Shown piece after piece: positions 35,337 to 46,970 of a DNA stretch of 64,000 bases. Positions within the stretch are counted from its first letter, which is position 1. Each line of letters opens with the position of its first letter. The position numbers and the translations under genes were made by a program. The stretch comes from Orobanche coerulescens (Eukaryota; Streptophyta; Magnoliopsida; Lamiales; Orobanchaceae): positions 40,563,501-40,627,500 of the forward strand of contig CM065804.1 of assembly GCA_033398695.1 (NCBI GenBank). Direction: 5' to 3'. Under the pieces are notes generated by a model that worked only from the letters and a program-made list of their open reading frames with translations, ran no database searches and had not been told where the DNA came from.

Positions 35337-36391
35337 ATGTCGAGCAAGGGCCGCAAAGCTATGGAGAAGACTAACAAAAACACAAAATGCCCTCGCAAGT
35401 AAGAATACGACGCATCCCGCTTCGTGTCATATACCGCGTTGAAGGTCTTTTCTGAAATTCTCCCTTAGGAACAGTTAACGGATTGTTACTTCTTCAATTT
35501 TCCAAGCCTGGAACGGGCGAATGTTGTCATCTCTGAATTTTTCTCCTCCATTGGAATTGCTCGCTTTGTTGAATGTAAGGAACCTATCTTTCCCGAGCTT
35601 GTTCGTGAATTTTACGCAAACCTTCACATTGCCGAGAGTGAAGGTTCCTCATCTCTAGTTTTAGGGAGTTTGGTTGGAGGAACGGTAGTAAAAGTCTACT
35701 CAGAGATTTTGTCTCAACTTTTTGGTTTGTCGTCCGATGGTTTTTTGTGTTCTGGGAAATCGCTCACTGAGGAGTATGGAGTTAGGGAGATTGATGTCAA
35801 GGAATTTTTGAGTTTGAAAGCCGCAATCGACATCACCGACGAGGATTTTGAGAACAACGCTTTACCTTACATAGTGCTAGAATGCCGTATGGTTCCATCC
35901 TAATGGCGATCTTCAAATTTCATCACGTAGACTTGGCGAAGGACAAAGCCGTTCCCGTTTCACTCGGCCATGAGATCTCGGATTACTCGCTCAAAGCCAT
36001 GCACTATTTCCGAACGATCAACCGGGGATGGATTCTCTTTCCATATCTTCATGAAGACGACCAAGTGGAGAAAGGGACTCGTATGCCTACACCGGAAGAG
36101 CGAATAACTCAATGAGGGCCTCATACCCTTCGGGAAATACAAACCGGAGAATTCGTGAGGAAGCCCACTTCTAAGGGAAAGCGTCCGAAGCGAGAGACTC
36201 TTACCGAGGAATAGAAGAGTGACCTCATCTCACGGATGCACAACATTGAGACTTCACAAATGGAGATCCGTGAAGACGTTCGTTCTCTTCGCTCCGAAGT
36301 TCAAGGATTGCGCGGGCTGCTTGAAGACTTCATTCGCTTCACTCATCTATCGTTCCAGATTCCACCGTCCTCATCCGAGCACGCACCCTAG
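35337..36391 (+). pseudogene. Family A additional ORF, copy 1 (broken)
   Basis: Starts MSSKGRKAMEK and contains FPELVREFYANLHIAESEGSS and a GGTVVKVYSEILSQLFGL block. These resemble the plant 'putative plant transposon protein' domain (Pfam PF20167, recalled) found in extra ORFs of retrotransposons. In-frame stops (about 35401 and 35467) and a deletion of about 200 bp near 35860, relative to the copy at 45719, destroy it. The C-terminal part is a short coiled coil ending at TAG 36389-36391. Confidence 0.65.
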
Positions 36392-36761
36392 TTTTAGGAC
36401 ATTGATTCTCGCTGTAACGACTTTTATTTCATATGTTTTTGATGTCTCATACTTTGGATATTTATGTGTACTGTTTGAATTATTTTTCAATAAAATGCGC
36501 ATCTCTCTTCGTTTGGCTTTCATGTATTTGGGCATTTGTTCATTATGTGTTTTCGTTTTGGCAAATGGCATTTGGTTGGTATCATATCTTATACGCAACA
36601 AGACAGGGGGAGTCCTTTTTGTTTATGTCAAAAAGGGGGAGAAACACTCCAAAAACAGGAACATACTAACATATCGAACAAGTTACCTTGATTCAAAATT
36701 TTTTAAAACCGTTTTTGCAGGTATATATTAAATATTTTGACATCATCAAAAAGGGAGAGAT
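36392..36761 (+). other. Family A 3' untranslated region with repeated polypurine tracts
   Basis: Non-coding; holds AGGGGGAGTCC (about 36604), AAAGGGGGAGAAAC (about 36631) and the LTR-adjacent AAAAAGGGAGAGAT (36749-36761). Repeated GGGGGAGA tracts before the 3' LTR are a known habit of SIRE-like copia elements. Confidence 0.65.
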
Positions 36762-38299
36762 TGTTGACTCAATGTATTTTGATGATGATCGTATTCAAAA
36801 CATTTAACAAAATCTATCCCATCGAGCTGCTATATTGAAGGAAAATCATGTTCTTAGCGCACGCTACAGTCTGTATGGTAGCGCACGCTATCGAGGGAAA
36901 AGTCACCTGCAGTCAGGCAAGTAATCTGCAGTCTAGTGGAGTCACCTGATGGATAACGCACGCAAAATACAAAATATGAACGCACGCTAAGCTGTTAATC
37001 TTAGCGCACGCTATCATCTATTTATAGTGCACGCTATCATCTATTTATAGCGCACGCTATCGCACTCAAGGCAGAGAGACAGTAAGGTCTGTACATAAAA
37101 AGGAAAAGCATTTGCGCACGCTACGGATGTACACTTACGTACGCTATTCAGAGGTCTTAGCGCACGTTACATATCATATCTTGTGCACACTACCGGAAAG
37201 TATTTTGGTAGTCCAGTAGGGTATGGACTCAAATCAAAGGAAGCTATTACGTACGCTAATCAAGCTAACGTACGTTATTTGGAAAAGTTGTAGCGCACGC
37301 TGCAATACATGTGTTAGCGCAGGCTAAGCGTTCAAACTCCTACCATTAGTCAACTTATCCGTTGGAACGCAAACGTCAAAAAGGAGATCCGCAAAATATG
37401 GAAGGCTAACATTAAATAATGTTAACGCACACAAATGTATATGTACTAGCGCATGCTAAGTACATTTTACCCATTGGAAAAGAGACGTTGGGGAGACAAA
37501 CCGAAAAGTTTCAACAGTCAAAAGTGAAGACCTATTGACCGACGATAACGCACGCTACAGAAGACTGACTAGCGCAGGCTAGACGTATATTATGACCGTT
37601 GGTACAGTTTAATGACCGTTCAGATCAGTCAAGTCAAAGCTCGTTAGCGCACGCTATGAAGGATTATTAGCGCACGCTAATATTACATTTTTCAGTATAT
37701 GAAGAAGGACTTGATACTATATATACCCATAGGACTTGGGTATCTCACACACAACTTCAAGCATTCAAGTATACAAGCAATCAAAGCATTCTTGAGCTCA
37801 AATTTCTATCTATTATTGCATTCTAAGTGGTGAGGAGAAAGATACAAAGAGTGATACACCTTGTAATATTTATTATACTTTGTATTCTTTCATTTGGTTG
37901 TGAGTGTTGCATCACTCATACAAGAGCGTTAGAGAAATGAATTAAGAGTCACTAATCCGGTGTTATTAGGATCTTTGATCCGGCATTATTAGGAATACAC
38001 TCCAATATTCGTAATTAAGATAAACAAAGTTTATTTTGAGAGTGGTTGTGCTTGGACCAATAGAAGACAAGCAGTTGTAACGGTTGTTGTACTCGGACCG
38101 ATCGAAGTTGAGTCAAGTGTATGGTTGTTCTTGAGCCAATAGAAAAAGAAGTCGGAGAGAGGACGTAGGCAAGTTGCCGAACTTCTATAAATCTTTGAGT
38201 CTTTTACTTTCTGCACTATTTTCTTTTATTCGCGAGAAAGTTTGATATTCCGCATTACGACTATTCAACCACCCTTCTAGTGGTGAATTTATCTCTTCA
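36762..38299 (+). mobile_element. Family A LTR, second copy (internal)
   Basis: A full 1.54-kb LTR, TGTTGACTC...CTTCA, following a polypurine tract. It has a TAGCGCACGCTA array to about 37680 and TATA-like CTATATATACC (about 37717). It is visibly more diverged from the outer LTR pair, and its right flank is gttac, not cacat. It is probably the 3' LTR of a different family-A copy that recombined with the outer one. Confidence 0.85.
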
Positions 38300-38767
38300 G
38301 TTACAATTTTTTACAAATGGGGAGATCTATTTTTCAGGGGGAGTTTTACCCGTTAATTGTCATATTTAATTTTTATTATCAATCTTATTGATTATTATTG
38401 CACTTTTTGATTATGACAAATAGGGGGAGAAGATGATGAGATAGTATGAGGAGAGAGTATGCGAAAGGGGGAGAATGTCGATAAAAATGATGGGAGAAGA
38501 AGAATACAAGTCATGAAAGAATGAAGAGAAAAATAAACACAATATCCCGATCATGAAAGGGGGAGAAATTAGAAAAAGAAGAAAGTCGAGAAAATAAAAG
38601 AAGAAGTCGAAAAAAATAGAAGGAGTTGAAAAGGAGAAAAGAAAAGATGGGGAGGAGAAACTAACGAAACGGACAAAGTCGAAAACTTTGATCTGTATTG
38701 TTTTAATTTTGCAGGTATAAAATCCCATCGAAGGTTGTTGTTTTGTCATCATCAAAAAGGGGGAGAT
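38300..38767 (+). mobile_element. 3' end of a related copia family (B) with polypurine array
   Basis: Purine-rich, non-coding DNA with five GGGGGAG tracts (about 38335, 38423, 38466, 38560 and 38759). The last abuts the start of LTR B. This is the 3' internal end of a SIRE-like element whose body is absent. Confidence 0.65.
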
Positions 38768-40031
38768 TGTTGGAGTATTATATTCCATATAATCACAAAT
38801 TGGTTTTGATGATGAATTTTCGATCAATCTAAAATAATAAAGGAATCAATAAGACGAAGCAAAACAACGAAAGAGTCGAAGACATTCGAAACAGACCTGA
38901 AAAGTCACCTGTTGACTTAGCGCACGCTACGGACAAAGATTAATGCACGCTAAGAAGGTCACCTGAAGACTTACCTAAAGAGTCACCTGATGGATAACGT
39001 ACACAACACAATGAGAACAATGCACGCTAAATGACTGAGTTAGCGCACGCTACAGATGAAGGCTAACACACACTAACAAAGGAATATATCTGTTGTAAAG
39101 AATTTCAACATGGAGATCAAACGGTCATTTGTGATGTATGCAGTGACGAACAGATAATGCACGCTACGAAGAATACTTAGCGCATGCTCAGTTTGAATTA
39201 TGAACGTTGGACAGAAGACTTTCAGCAATCAGACTGTTGTAAAAGAAGACCAGTAAGCGCACGCTAAAAGGAGATGTTAGCGCACGCTAATGATAGAGGC
39301 AGTAGCCACTGGACTAAACTGATCAACAGGTAACGTACGTAACCATGCAGATTAACGTACGTAAAAAGGTGTAACGATGCTAAAGAAGAGAAATAGCGCA
39401 CGCTAATTAAGGCAGCCAATAACGGCAAGTTGAGGCTTTGTGCCTATAAATAGCAAGTCATTTGGTATCATTCCACACATCAACTCCAAGCAAATCACAT
39501 ATTGATCAGATATCATTGTATACATTATTGTTGTTGTATTTGTGCTTAATTTATAAGTGTTTTGAGTGTTCATACACGAAAACATAGACGAGAAGAAAGA
39601 TACGGATTGTAGATTGATTTGGTGTTATTAGGATCGTTGATCCGGCATTATTAGAATCATATCTAAATCTAAGTGAGGTGTGTCTAGTACCGATAAAAAG
39701 CTAGATAAGTTGTTTCCTTTTCCAATAGAAAAGGAAAACAGTTTATCTTGGACTGACATAAAGACAAGAGTGTAATGGTTTATCTCGGACCGATAGAAGA
39801 CGAGATTGTAACGGTCTCCCTTGGACCGATAGAAGACGAGGCGCAGAGGCTGACCTTAATCCTAAAGAAAAGGATACGAAGAGAGGACGTAGGCACGTTT
39901 GACCGAACCTCTATAAATCTTGTGTCATTTACTTTCCACAATTTAATTACGCTTCTGTAACGCAAAAGAGTTTGATAACTCTATTATACTTCGCGTAAAA
40001 TTCAAACGGCGAAGGTACCAATTCTTTAACA
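38768..40031 (+). mobile_element. Family B SIRE-like LTR
   Basis: Starts TGTTGGAG after a polypurine tract and ends about TTTAACA (end uncertain). It holds both TAGCGCACGCTA-type and TAACGTACGTAA-type words (38915-39410), then TATA CCTATAAATAG (39443-39453). A second TATA-like CCTCTATAAATC lies at about 39908. The last part is similar to family A, so A and B are sister families. Confidence 0.75.
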
Positions 40032-40056
40032 TTTCCATGTCCTGATGAGCAGTAGT
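40032..40056 (-). pseudogene. Antisense copia fragment, right of LTR B
   Basis: A short piece that continues in the DNA after the CACTA element (41737). Its last three bases (agt) are the CACTA TSD. Confidence 0.4.
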
Positions 40057-40289
40057 CACTACGCCATAGATGACATATGGCAACGGATTTTGTTAGTGTT
40101 GCGCTCAAAAATGTTGCAGTAGCTCTAAAAATTTTACCTGCTGCAACATTGCTTTTTTGATGTTGCTGTATATGTTTACAAAGTGTTGCCTTAGTAGCAA
40201 AGTGTTACATGCTATAACATTTTATGACACAGTATTGCCGTAGATGTACTATTTAAAAAAAAACTTCATTTTTTATGTAAAATTAAAAT

Positions 40290-41060
40290 TAAATAATCTT
40301 TTATATATTAATATTAAAAATTATATTACATTTTATATTAAAAATTATAATATATACATATTATTTTATGAATTATATTATATCAAATGTGGAATATATT
40401 GAATATTAATATATTTTGTTATATATTAATATTCAAAATTATATTACATTATATATTAAAAATTATAATACATACATATTATTTAATGAATTATATTATA
40501 TTAAATGTGCAATATATTGAATATTAATATATTTTGTTATATATTAATATTAAATATTATATTACATTATATATTAAAAATTATAATACATACATATTAT
40601 TTTATGAATTATATCAAATGTGGAATATATTGAATATTAATATATTTTGTTATATATTAATATTAAAAATTATATTACATTATATATTAAAAATTATAAT
40701 ACATACATATTATTTTATGAATTATATTATATTAAATGTGCAATATATTGAATATTAATATATTTTGTTATATATTAATATTAAAAATTATATTACATTA
40801 TATATTAAAAATTATAATACATACATATTATTTTATGAATTATATTATATCAAATGTGGAATACATTGAATATTAATATATTTTGTTATATATTAATATT
40901 AAAAATTATATTACATTATATATTAAAAATTATAATACATACATATTATTTTATGAATTATATTATATTAAATGTGCAATATATTAAATATTAATATATT
41001 TTGTTATATATTAATATTAAAAATTATATTACATTATATATTAAAATATTTTGTTAAATA
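40290..41060. repeat. 118-bp AT-rich tandem repeat, about six units
   Basis: The word ATTTTGTT recurs at 40413, 40531, 40644, 40762, 40880 and 40998, a period of about 118 bp (one unit 113). Units partly alternate between CAAATGTGGAATA and TAAATGTGCAATA variants, so the true unit may be a dimer of about 236 bp. Confidence 0.85.
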
Positions 41061-41102
41061 TTAATATATTTTGAAAATAATTCTGAAAATATTAACAAAC
41101 AT

Positions 41103-41138
41103 ATACATATAATATATATATATATATTTATATATATT

Positions 41139-41173
<35 letters not shown>

Positions 41174-41176
41174 GGT
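41103..41176. repeat. (TA)n-rich tract
   Basis: An AT/TATA microsatellite lies between the tandem repeat and the tRNA-like segment. Confidence 0.8.
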
Positions 41177-41221
41177 TTATTGTACACTTATATAATATAA
41201 ATCAATATTAGAACAACAAAT

Positions 41222-41300
41222 GATTTTGGCTCACTGGTTTGATACTCACCTCCATCTCATTGAGGTCACAGGTTCAAATCCCGTGAGTAGCGGAAATGCA
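41222..41300 (+). mobile_element. tRNA-like (SINE head or tRNA relic) inside the CACTA element
   Basis: TGGCTCACTGG (41227-41237) fits an A box and GGTTCAAATCC (41271-41281) is an exact B-box match at tRNA-like spacing. No convincing acceptor stem is seen. A GC-rich tail (gggtcgcgtggggtggggtg) follows. Probably the head of a tRNA-derived SINE captured by the CACTA element. Confidence 0.55.
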
Positions 41301-41736
41301 CATTTATACATATTATGTGCGGGTCGCGTGGGGTGGGGTGCCGGGCGGGGCGGGTGCGGACTGGGCGGGAATATAATATATTTTTTTAAAAAAATAATAT
41401 ATTAAAAAAATACTTTCAATTTATTAATAAAAATTATTTAAAAAAATAAATAAATTTAGTAGTGCCCCCTACTTTTACAGAAAATTGGCCTCTGCTGCAA
41501 CACTTGTTTAATGTTGCTGTAGACTATAGGTAACGATGCCTTGCAGTCTTATGGTAACAAAAGGAGTGGTGTTGCAGTAGGTGACATAAGTGTTGCTATA
41601 GGGACCTACGGCAGCGGTGAAAAGTGCAACACCAAAAAAGTGTTGCCGTTTTGATTTTCTTGTCTACAACAACGATTTTTTTGGTTCTTGCAACATTTTG
41701 TAGGAGTTGCCGTAAGCCATCTATGGCGTAGTGAGT

Positions 41737-42702
41737 TTCATCTTCCTACAACATCAACTTCGACTACTTCTTCTATTCTTACAGCAACGAGATTAATCTC
41801 TATTTTTACAACAGGTTCTTCTGGAGTATGTAGGATTTCCTCAATAGATAGCGTATGGATGCCTTGGGTTAGGTTTCAATTCCTGTAGGGTCGCAATGTG
41901 GTTTATCAAAGACTATATGGACTGACTCCTCTATTGTCAGTTTCCTTTTGTTGAATATCCTAAATGCCTTGCTGACAGCGGAGTATGCAACGAAAAAACT
42001 TTCATCTGACTTTTCATCAAAGGTCTTGCGTTGATCCTTCCCATTGTTAAGAACATAACACCTGTATCTAAAAATATGAAAATACACAACATTGGAGTTT
42101 TATTATTCCATACCTCGTATGCGTTTTTGTTGTGGTTCTTGTTGATGATATAGTGGTTTCCTATATAGCATGCTGTATTTGTTATTTCTCCCCAGAAATA
42201 TTGTGGCAACTTGCGTGCATCTAACATGGTTCTTGTTGCTTCCTTCAGCGTGCTGTTCTTTCGCTCGGCAACACCATTTTGTTGAGGAGTGAAGGCTGCT
42301 GAGTATTCATGATGTATGCCATTATCCATAGAGTACTGCTTTATATAGCTATTTGTGAATTACATGCCTTTTTCGAAATGAATGGATACAATACTCAACT
42401 CTTTCCCATTTCGAATCTTTTTCAAGTGTCCCGGCAACTACTGTGGACCCTGTGGGTTTGAAGGTATGATTTGCTCTTCAGAGAAGTCTTGACTTGCTTG
42501 CCTTGTGACAGGGTCCATAGACACTGTTCTTATGAAATAAAACACTGGGCAAGCCTCTTACCATTTCTTGTCGAGCTAATTTGTTGATGGTCTTGAAATT
42601 GATATGAGACATCATTTTGGGTCATAGCCAGCTTTGATCTGTAGTGACTTTGGCAGCAAAACATGAAAGTACAATACTTATGGGTTTCCAATCAGCAATA
42701 TA
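41737..42702 (-). pseudogene. SIRE-like copia integrase fragment, antisense
   Basis: Read downward from about 42330, the frame gives integrase core blocks HHEYSAAFTPQQNGVAERKN and TLKEATRTMLDARKLPQYFW, then YEVWNNKTP. A shifted frame follows with the FRYRCYVLNNGKDQRKTFDEKSD region and KAFRIFNKRKLTIEES. These are typical of SIRE/Maximus integrase. The upstream half and RT are absent. It is split by the CACTA element, and its orientation is opposite to families A and B. Confidence 0.75.
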
Positions 42703-44611
42703 TGTAACACCCCCAGAGCCAATCTAGGAATATTACAGCGCCGTGGGCCCCGAGATGGAACCCACAAGGCTGAAGGAAATTTTCGTAAACATTTACAAAC
42801 GTCCAAGAGGCTAACGACGGTATTATCTATTTAAAACATTCGAAGACTTTATAAAACTCGTTTATCAAGACCGTCGTAAAATCTCATTTGAAACCACAAG
42901 GCCCAAAATGCCAAAACTCAACAGTTTAAAAACATACGTTAAGCTATCGCTTACACGTACCGACAGAATAGATTTAGAAAATGATTGCCAAAGCGACCTA
43001 AGTTACCAGATACCAAAAGGCCATTTAAAAAAAATACTCACGCAGCGGATAAAGACAAACAATTAAAATACTCTAGCAGCGGAATACAACAACTGATCAG
43101 AAACTCAATACACAAATACATGTCCTATCCAGTATCCTCCGGGAAGCTCATCTCTTCACGACCTCTACAAGCTTGATAATCCAAGAACCTAAAAAGAAAG
43201 CCCACGATGGGGTCAGCCATAATATCCAACAATGATAACCATCACATCTAGTCAATAATTACATATCAATGGAAATACTAAGTAAGAATACCACCAATGT
43301 AATCTTACCGTCGTAACTTTACGAAAATCCACGATTCGTATCCTTAACAACACAATAAAATAATACCGAAATATCTGTACGGTATCTCAACAATACCCAA
43401 GGTTCTCAAAACATTATCATAACTCGCGATACGGAAATTATACCAACTCTGGCCAATTCAATCCATCGGATAACATCGACATTTCCAATACGATAATCGA
43501 TGGACCATCAAAGACGAGTACCAAGGAAATACGGAACATACCTCAAGATACGAAACACCATTACAATCACGTCAGTCTAATCCGAGATCAGATCAACACA
43601 ACATACGGACATGGTCCTAACACAAGACCTACAAATGCATACTCATATGACAACGTCAATATGATCACAACAATAACGACAATGTATACTTATGGCAAAC
43701 CCATAATATACATATGCACAACAACAATACATGGCAATCCGATGATCTAGCGTTCACTGCCTAGATCCCCCGATGATCCCGTCAGACCAACCCGAGGTGG
43801 AAAACTCATCCGATGATCCATCCAGCGCACGCTAGCATAGATCCCCCGATGATCCCGTCGGACCAACACGAGGTGGACATATGACAACAATGCACAACTG
43901 CACAAAACAACAGTACACAATACACGACAACAACAATGCACAAATGCATGACAACAACGATACACGAATGTATCACGACATGATCGACACAAATGATAAA
44001 AATGATTAGAGTACTTGCCTTGAGTCCTTCGAGAACGATCTCAATGTCTAAACCATCACGAACCATTATTCTCAATACTCGACGGTCCAAAGTATCACAG
44101 ATTGCAGATAATTCATATCTTCGTCTATATCACAATATATCCTTGATATACAAGTATACCAATAACAAAAGTAAATCATATACATTATGATTTAGATTCC
44201 CAAAACTCGAATACGATTTATAATCCCAAATCTCCTGTGATTACGATTATAAACATTGCTATACGAATTATACACGAATGAAACAGAAACCATTTATTAA
44301 ATACTATAAAACTGAGGAAGTAATAACTTACCTCGATACCGATGAAGCCGTTACCAATTCCATTATCGTCATTTACAAGTCCCTTGGCCCTGATCAATGC
44401 AATTCACGAACATTATCAAACACGACCGCAAAGCATGGTTCTAATCACCAATCAATAATCTCAACCTATTACAATAATCGATAGACAACAAGTTCGATAA
44501 CAATCAACAATCGATAAAACCAAATCACAAACCCAACGGCTTGACAATATCTCGATTAAACACTAGTCGGATCAATACAACTCAAACCATCACGAATTCA
44601 GAACCACAAAG
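42703..44611 (-). mobile_element. Gypsy LTR C (Tekay-like), reverse orientation
   Basis: Starts TGTAACACCCCC on the plus strand, i.e. an LTR ending GGGGGTGTTACA on the minus strand, followed by a GTGGGCCCC...CCCACAAGGCT block shared with other Tekay-like LTR tails here. CA-rich, low-complexity DNA lies at 43600-43980. One AGCGCACGCTA word occurs at about 43826. Its other end is unclear because it abuts family-A pol at about 44612. No coding content. Confidence 0.6.
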
Positions 44612-45298
44612 ATGAAAATGGCAAACCCGTGGATCAAAAATTATATCGAGGTATGATCGGATCTTTGCTATATTTAACTGCTTCTTGGTCAGACATAATA
44701 TTTGCTACATGCTTATGTACTCGATTCCAGGATAATACTAAGGAATCCCATTTAATTGCTTGTAAACGCATCTTTTGTTACTTGAATGGGACCATCGGTT
44801 TAGGTCTGTGGTATCCTTCTTGCTTGGATTTTAATTTGATTGCATACAGTGACGCCGATTTCGGCGGATGTAAAATTTATAAAAAAAAGTACTAGTGGTA
44901 CGTGTCATTTCATTGGCTCATGTTTAATATCTTGAGGAAGTAAAAAGCAAACCAGTGTGGCGTTGTCTACAGCTGAGGCCGAATATGTTGCTGCAGGGAG
45001 TGCATGTGCTCAGGTATTATGGATTAAAAATCAACTCCGCGACTATGGCATTTATTTTGAAAATACCCCTATTTTATGTGATAATACTAGTGCAATTAAT
45101 TTGAGCAAAAATCCCTTGTTACATAGTAGGACTAAGCATATAGATATTAGACATCATTTTCTACGTGATCATATGCAAAAGAAAGACATTTGTTGGGATG
45201 AAAGATCAACTTGCTGATATATTTACGAAACCTCTTCTAGAGGAATCATTTAATACTATTCGTTTGCAACTTGGTATGGGACATCTTGACAATTTTTG
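44612..45298 (+). pseudogene. Family A RNase H, second copy
   Basis: Resumes family-A pol at the position matching 34229. Blocks are SLLYLTASWSDIIFATCL, IAYSDADFGG, LSTAEAEYVAAGSACAQVL, HIDIRHHFLRDHM and ADIFTKPL. Frameshifts at about 44885 and 45190 break it. Upstream RT is missing at this copy, so it is the surviving 3' part of the outer element. Confidence 0.8.
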
Positions 45299-45346
45299 AA
45301 ATTAGTTATCTACTCGAGAAATCAATTCCTTAGAAACGTTTCATTC

Positions 45347-45577
45347 GCTAGCGCGCGCTAGCTTTATCTCTTTAACGCGCGCTAATTTCCCATTCCTGAA
45401 TGAATTTTTCTTCGATAGCGTACGCTAACCCATATTTCTTGCGTACGCTAACTAAAATCCTTCTTATTCCGATATATGCTACTGGACAGTCCAGTAAGCA
45501 ACATATAAATTCATAGCGTACGCTACCCATATATTCCTTGTGTGCGCTAATTAAACTTTTTCAGTTCCCTATATAAA
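45347..45577 (+). promoter_or_regulatory. Internal palindrome array and TATA box before the additional ORF, copy 2
   Basis: Starts with the perfect 16-bp palindrome GCTAGCGCGCGCTAGC (45347-45362). Five or more related words follow (TAACGCGCGCTAA, TAGCGTACGCTAA, TTGCGTACGCTAA). A TATA box CTATATAAA lies at 45569-45577 and the ATG at 45719. The layout is the same as copy 1 although the two copies have diverged. Confidence 0.6.
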
Positions 45578-45718
45578 CCCTGAAAAGTCCAGAATACCAT
45601 TCACCCTTTCATAGCGCACGCAATCGCTCAGATCCCCTTTAGCAGCAAGAACCCTAGCCAAACCCGATTCATATAATTCCGATTTCTTCCATCAAATCTT
45701 TCAAATTCTCTCAAATTC

Positions 45719-46970
45719 ATGTCGAGCAAAGGGAGAAAAGCTATAGAAAAGGCATACAAAAGCACAAAACGTACATGCGAACCAAAATATGATGCATCTC
45801 ATTTTGTGTCTTATACCGCTTCCAAGGTATTTTCGGAAATCCTCCCTCAAGAACACTTGACGGACTACTATTACTTCAATTTCCACAGTCTGGAACGAGT
45901 GAATATTGCTATTTCGGAATTCTTCTCTTCAATTGGTATTTCTCATTTTGTTGAGTGTAAAGAACCCGTTTTTCCCGAGTTGGTTCGTGAATTCTATGCG
46001 AATCTTCATATTGCTGAGAGTGAAGGATCTTCATCCTTAGTTTTAGGAAGTTTGGTTGGAGGAACTGTGGTGAAAGTCTCCTCGGAGATTTGAACCAATT
46101 GTTTGGTTTATCGTCGGATGGTTTTGCGTGTTCGGGGAAGTCCATTTCTGAAGAATCTAGTATGTCTGAGCTTGATGTCAAAGAATTCTTAAGCTCGAAA
46201 GCCGTCATCGATATCACCGATGAGGTCTTCGAGAACAACAACTTCGGCATTAATATTCGACTTTTATTGGTCGCGCTCACCAAGTGCATAATGCCTAAGG
46301 TCAACACGCAGCATAAGTTGGTTGGAATCGACAAGCATGTGGTATACCGAGTGCTGAATGACGATTTGATTGATTTTGCCGCCATGTTACGAGGTGGATG
46401 AAAGTCAAAGGAGACCTCTTTCGGTCGATAAACTACGCCTCACGGTCCCGCAAGGCTGGAATGCCATACGGCTCCATCCTAACGGCGATTTTCAAATTTC
46501 ATAAGGTGGACTTAACGAAGGACAAAGCCGTTCCTATGTCTATCGGCCATGAGATTTCCGACTACTCGATCAAGGCCATGCATTATGTGCGAACCATCAA
46601 CCAGGGCTGGATTCTCTTTCCGTACCTTAATGAAGATGATCGAGTAGAGAAAGGGACTAGAATGCCGACACCGGAAGAGCGGATTACTAGACGAGGGCCG
46701 CACACCATTCGATAAATGCAAACAGGAGAATTTGTAAGGAAGCCTACTTCTAAGGGCAAACGTCCGATGTGAGAGACACTTACCGAGGAAGAGGAGAGTG
46801 ACCTCATTTCCCGGATGCATAGCATCGAAACTTCACAGCTGGAAATCCATGAAGATGTTCGTTCTCTTCGCTCGGAGGTTCAAGGAGTGCGCGGGCTGAT
46901 TGAAGATTTAATTCGTTTCACTCATCCGTCTTTCCCGCTTCCACCCTCCTCATCCGATCAAGTACCTTAG
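45719..46970 (+). pseudogene. Family A additional ORF, copy 2 (nearly complete)
   Basis: Reads MSSKGRKAIEKAYKS with a basic start, then FPELVREFYANLHIAESEGSS and SLVVGG-like strands. It continues through a segment lost in copy 1 (KCIMPKVNTQHKLVGIDKHV) and ends in a coiled-coil tail (DVRSLRSEVQGVRGLIEDL). About 416 codons would be needed. A one-base loss near 46090, a frameshift near 46398 and stops near 46713 and 46770 break it. It belongs to the extra-ORF class found after pol in SIRE-like elements ('putative plant transposon protein' domain, PF20167, recalled). No known activity. Confidence 0.68.

Larger units (their letters stand above)
40057..41733. mobile_element. Non-autonomous CACTA (En/Spm-type) DNA transposon
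   Basis: The ends are inverted CACTACGCCATAGATG repeats, and the TSD is the 3-bp agt (40054-40056 and 41734-41736). Subterminal regions carry many short TGTTGC-type words in both orientations, as in CACTA elements, where they bind the transposase. There is no transposase gene. The centre holds a 118-bp AT-rich tandem repeat and a tRNA-like segment. It inserted into an antisense copia fragment. Confidence 0.88.

Noticed and set aside
36219..36731. 170-residue frame with hydrophobic segments (possible envelope-like protein)
   Set aside because: It starts in a shifted frame over the coiled-coil tail of the additional ORF and runs into the 3' UTR; the second copy does not keep it.
38411..38827. 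138-residue hydrophobic Phe/Ser/Leu-rich frame on the minus strand
   Set aside because: Antisense of the purine-rich polypurine array; composition explains the apparent membrane protein.
41222..41300. Functional tRNA gene
   Set aside because: A and B boxes fit, but no acceptor stem pairing was found and it lies inside a CACTA element; a SINE head or relic is more likely.
42703..44611. Complete solo LTR with TSD
   Set aside because: Flanks atata and aagat do not match and the far end abuts family-A pol, so completeness could not be shown.
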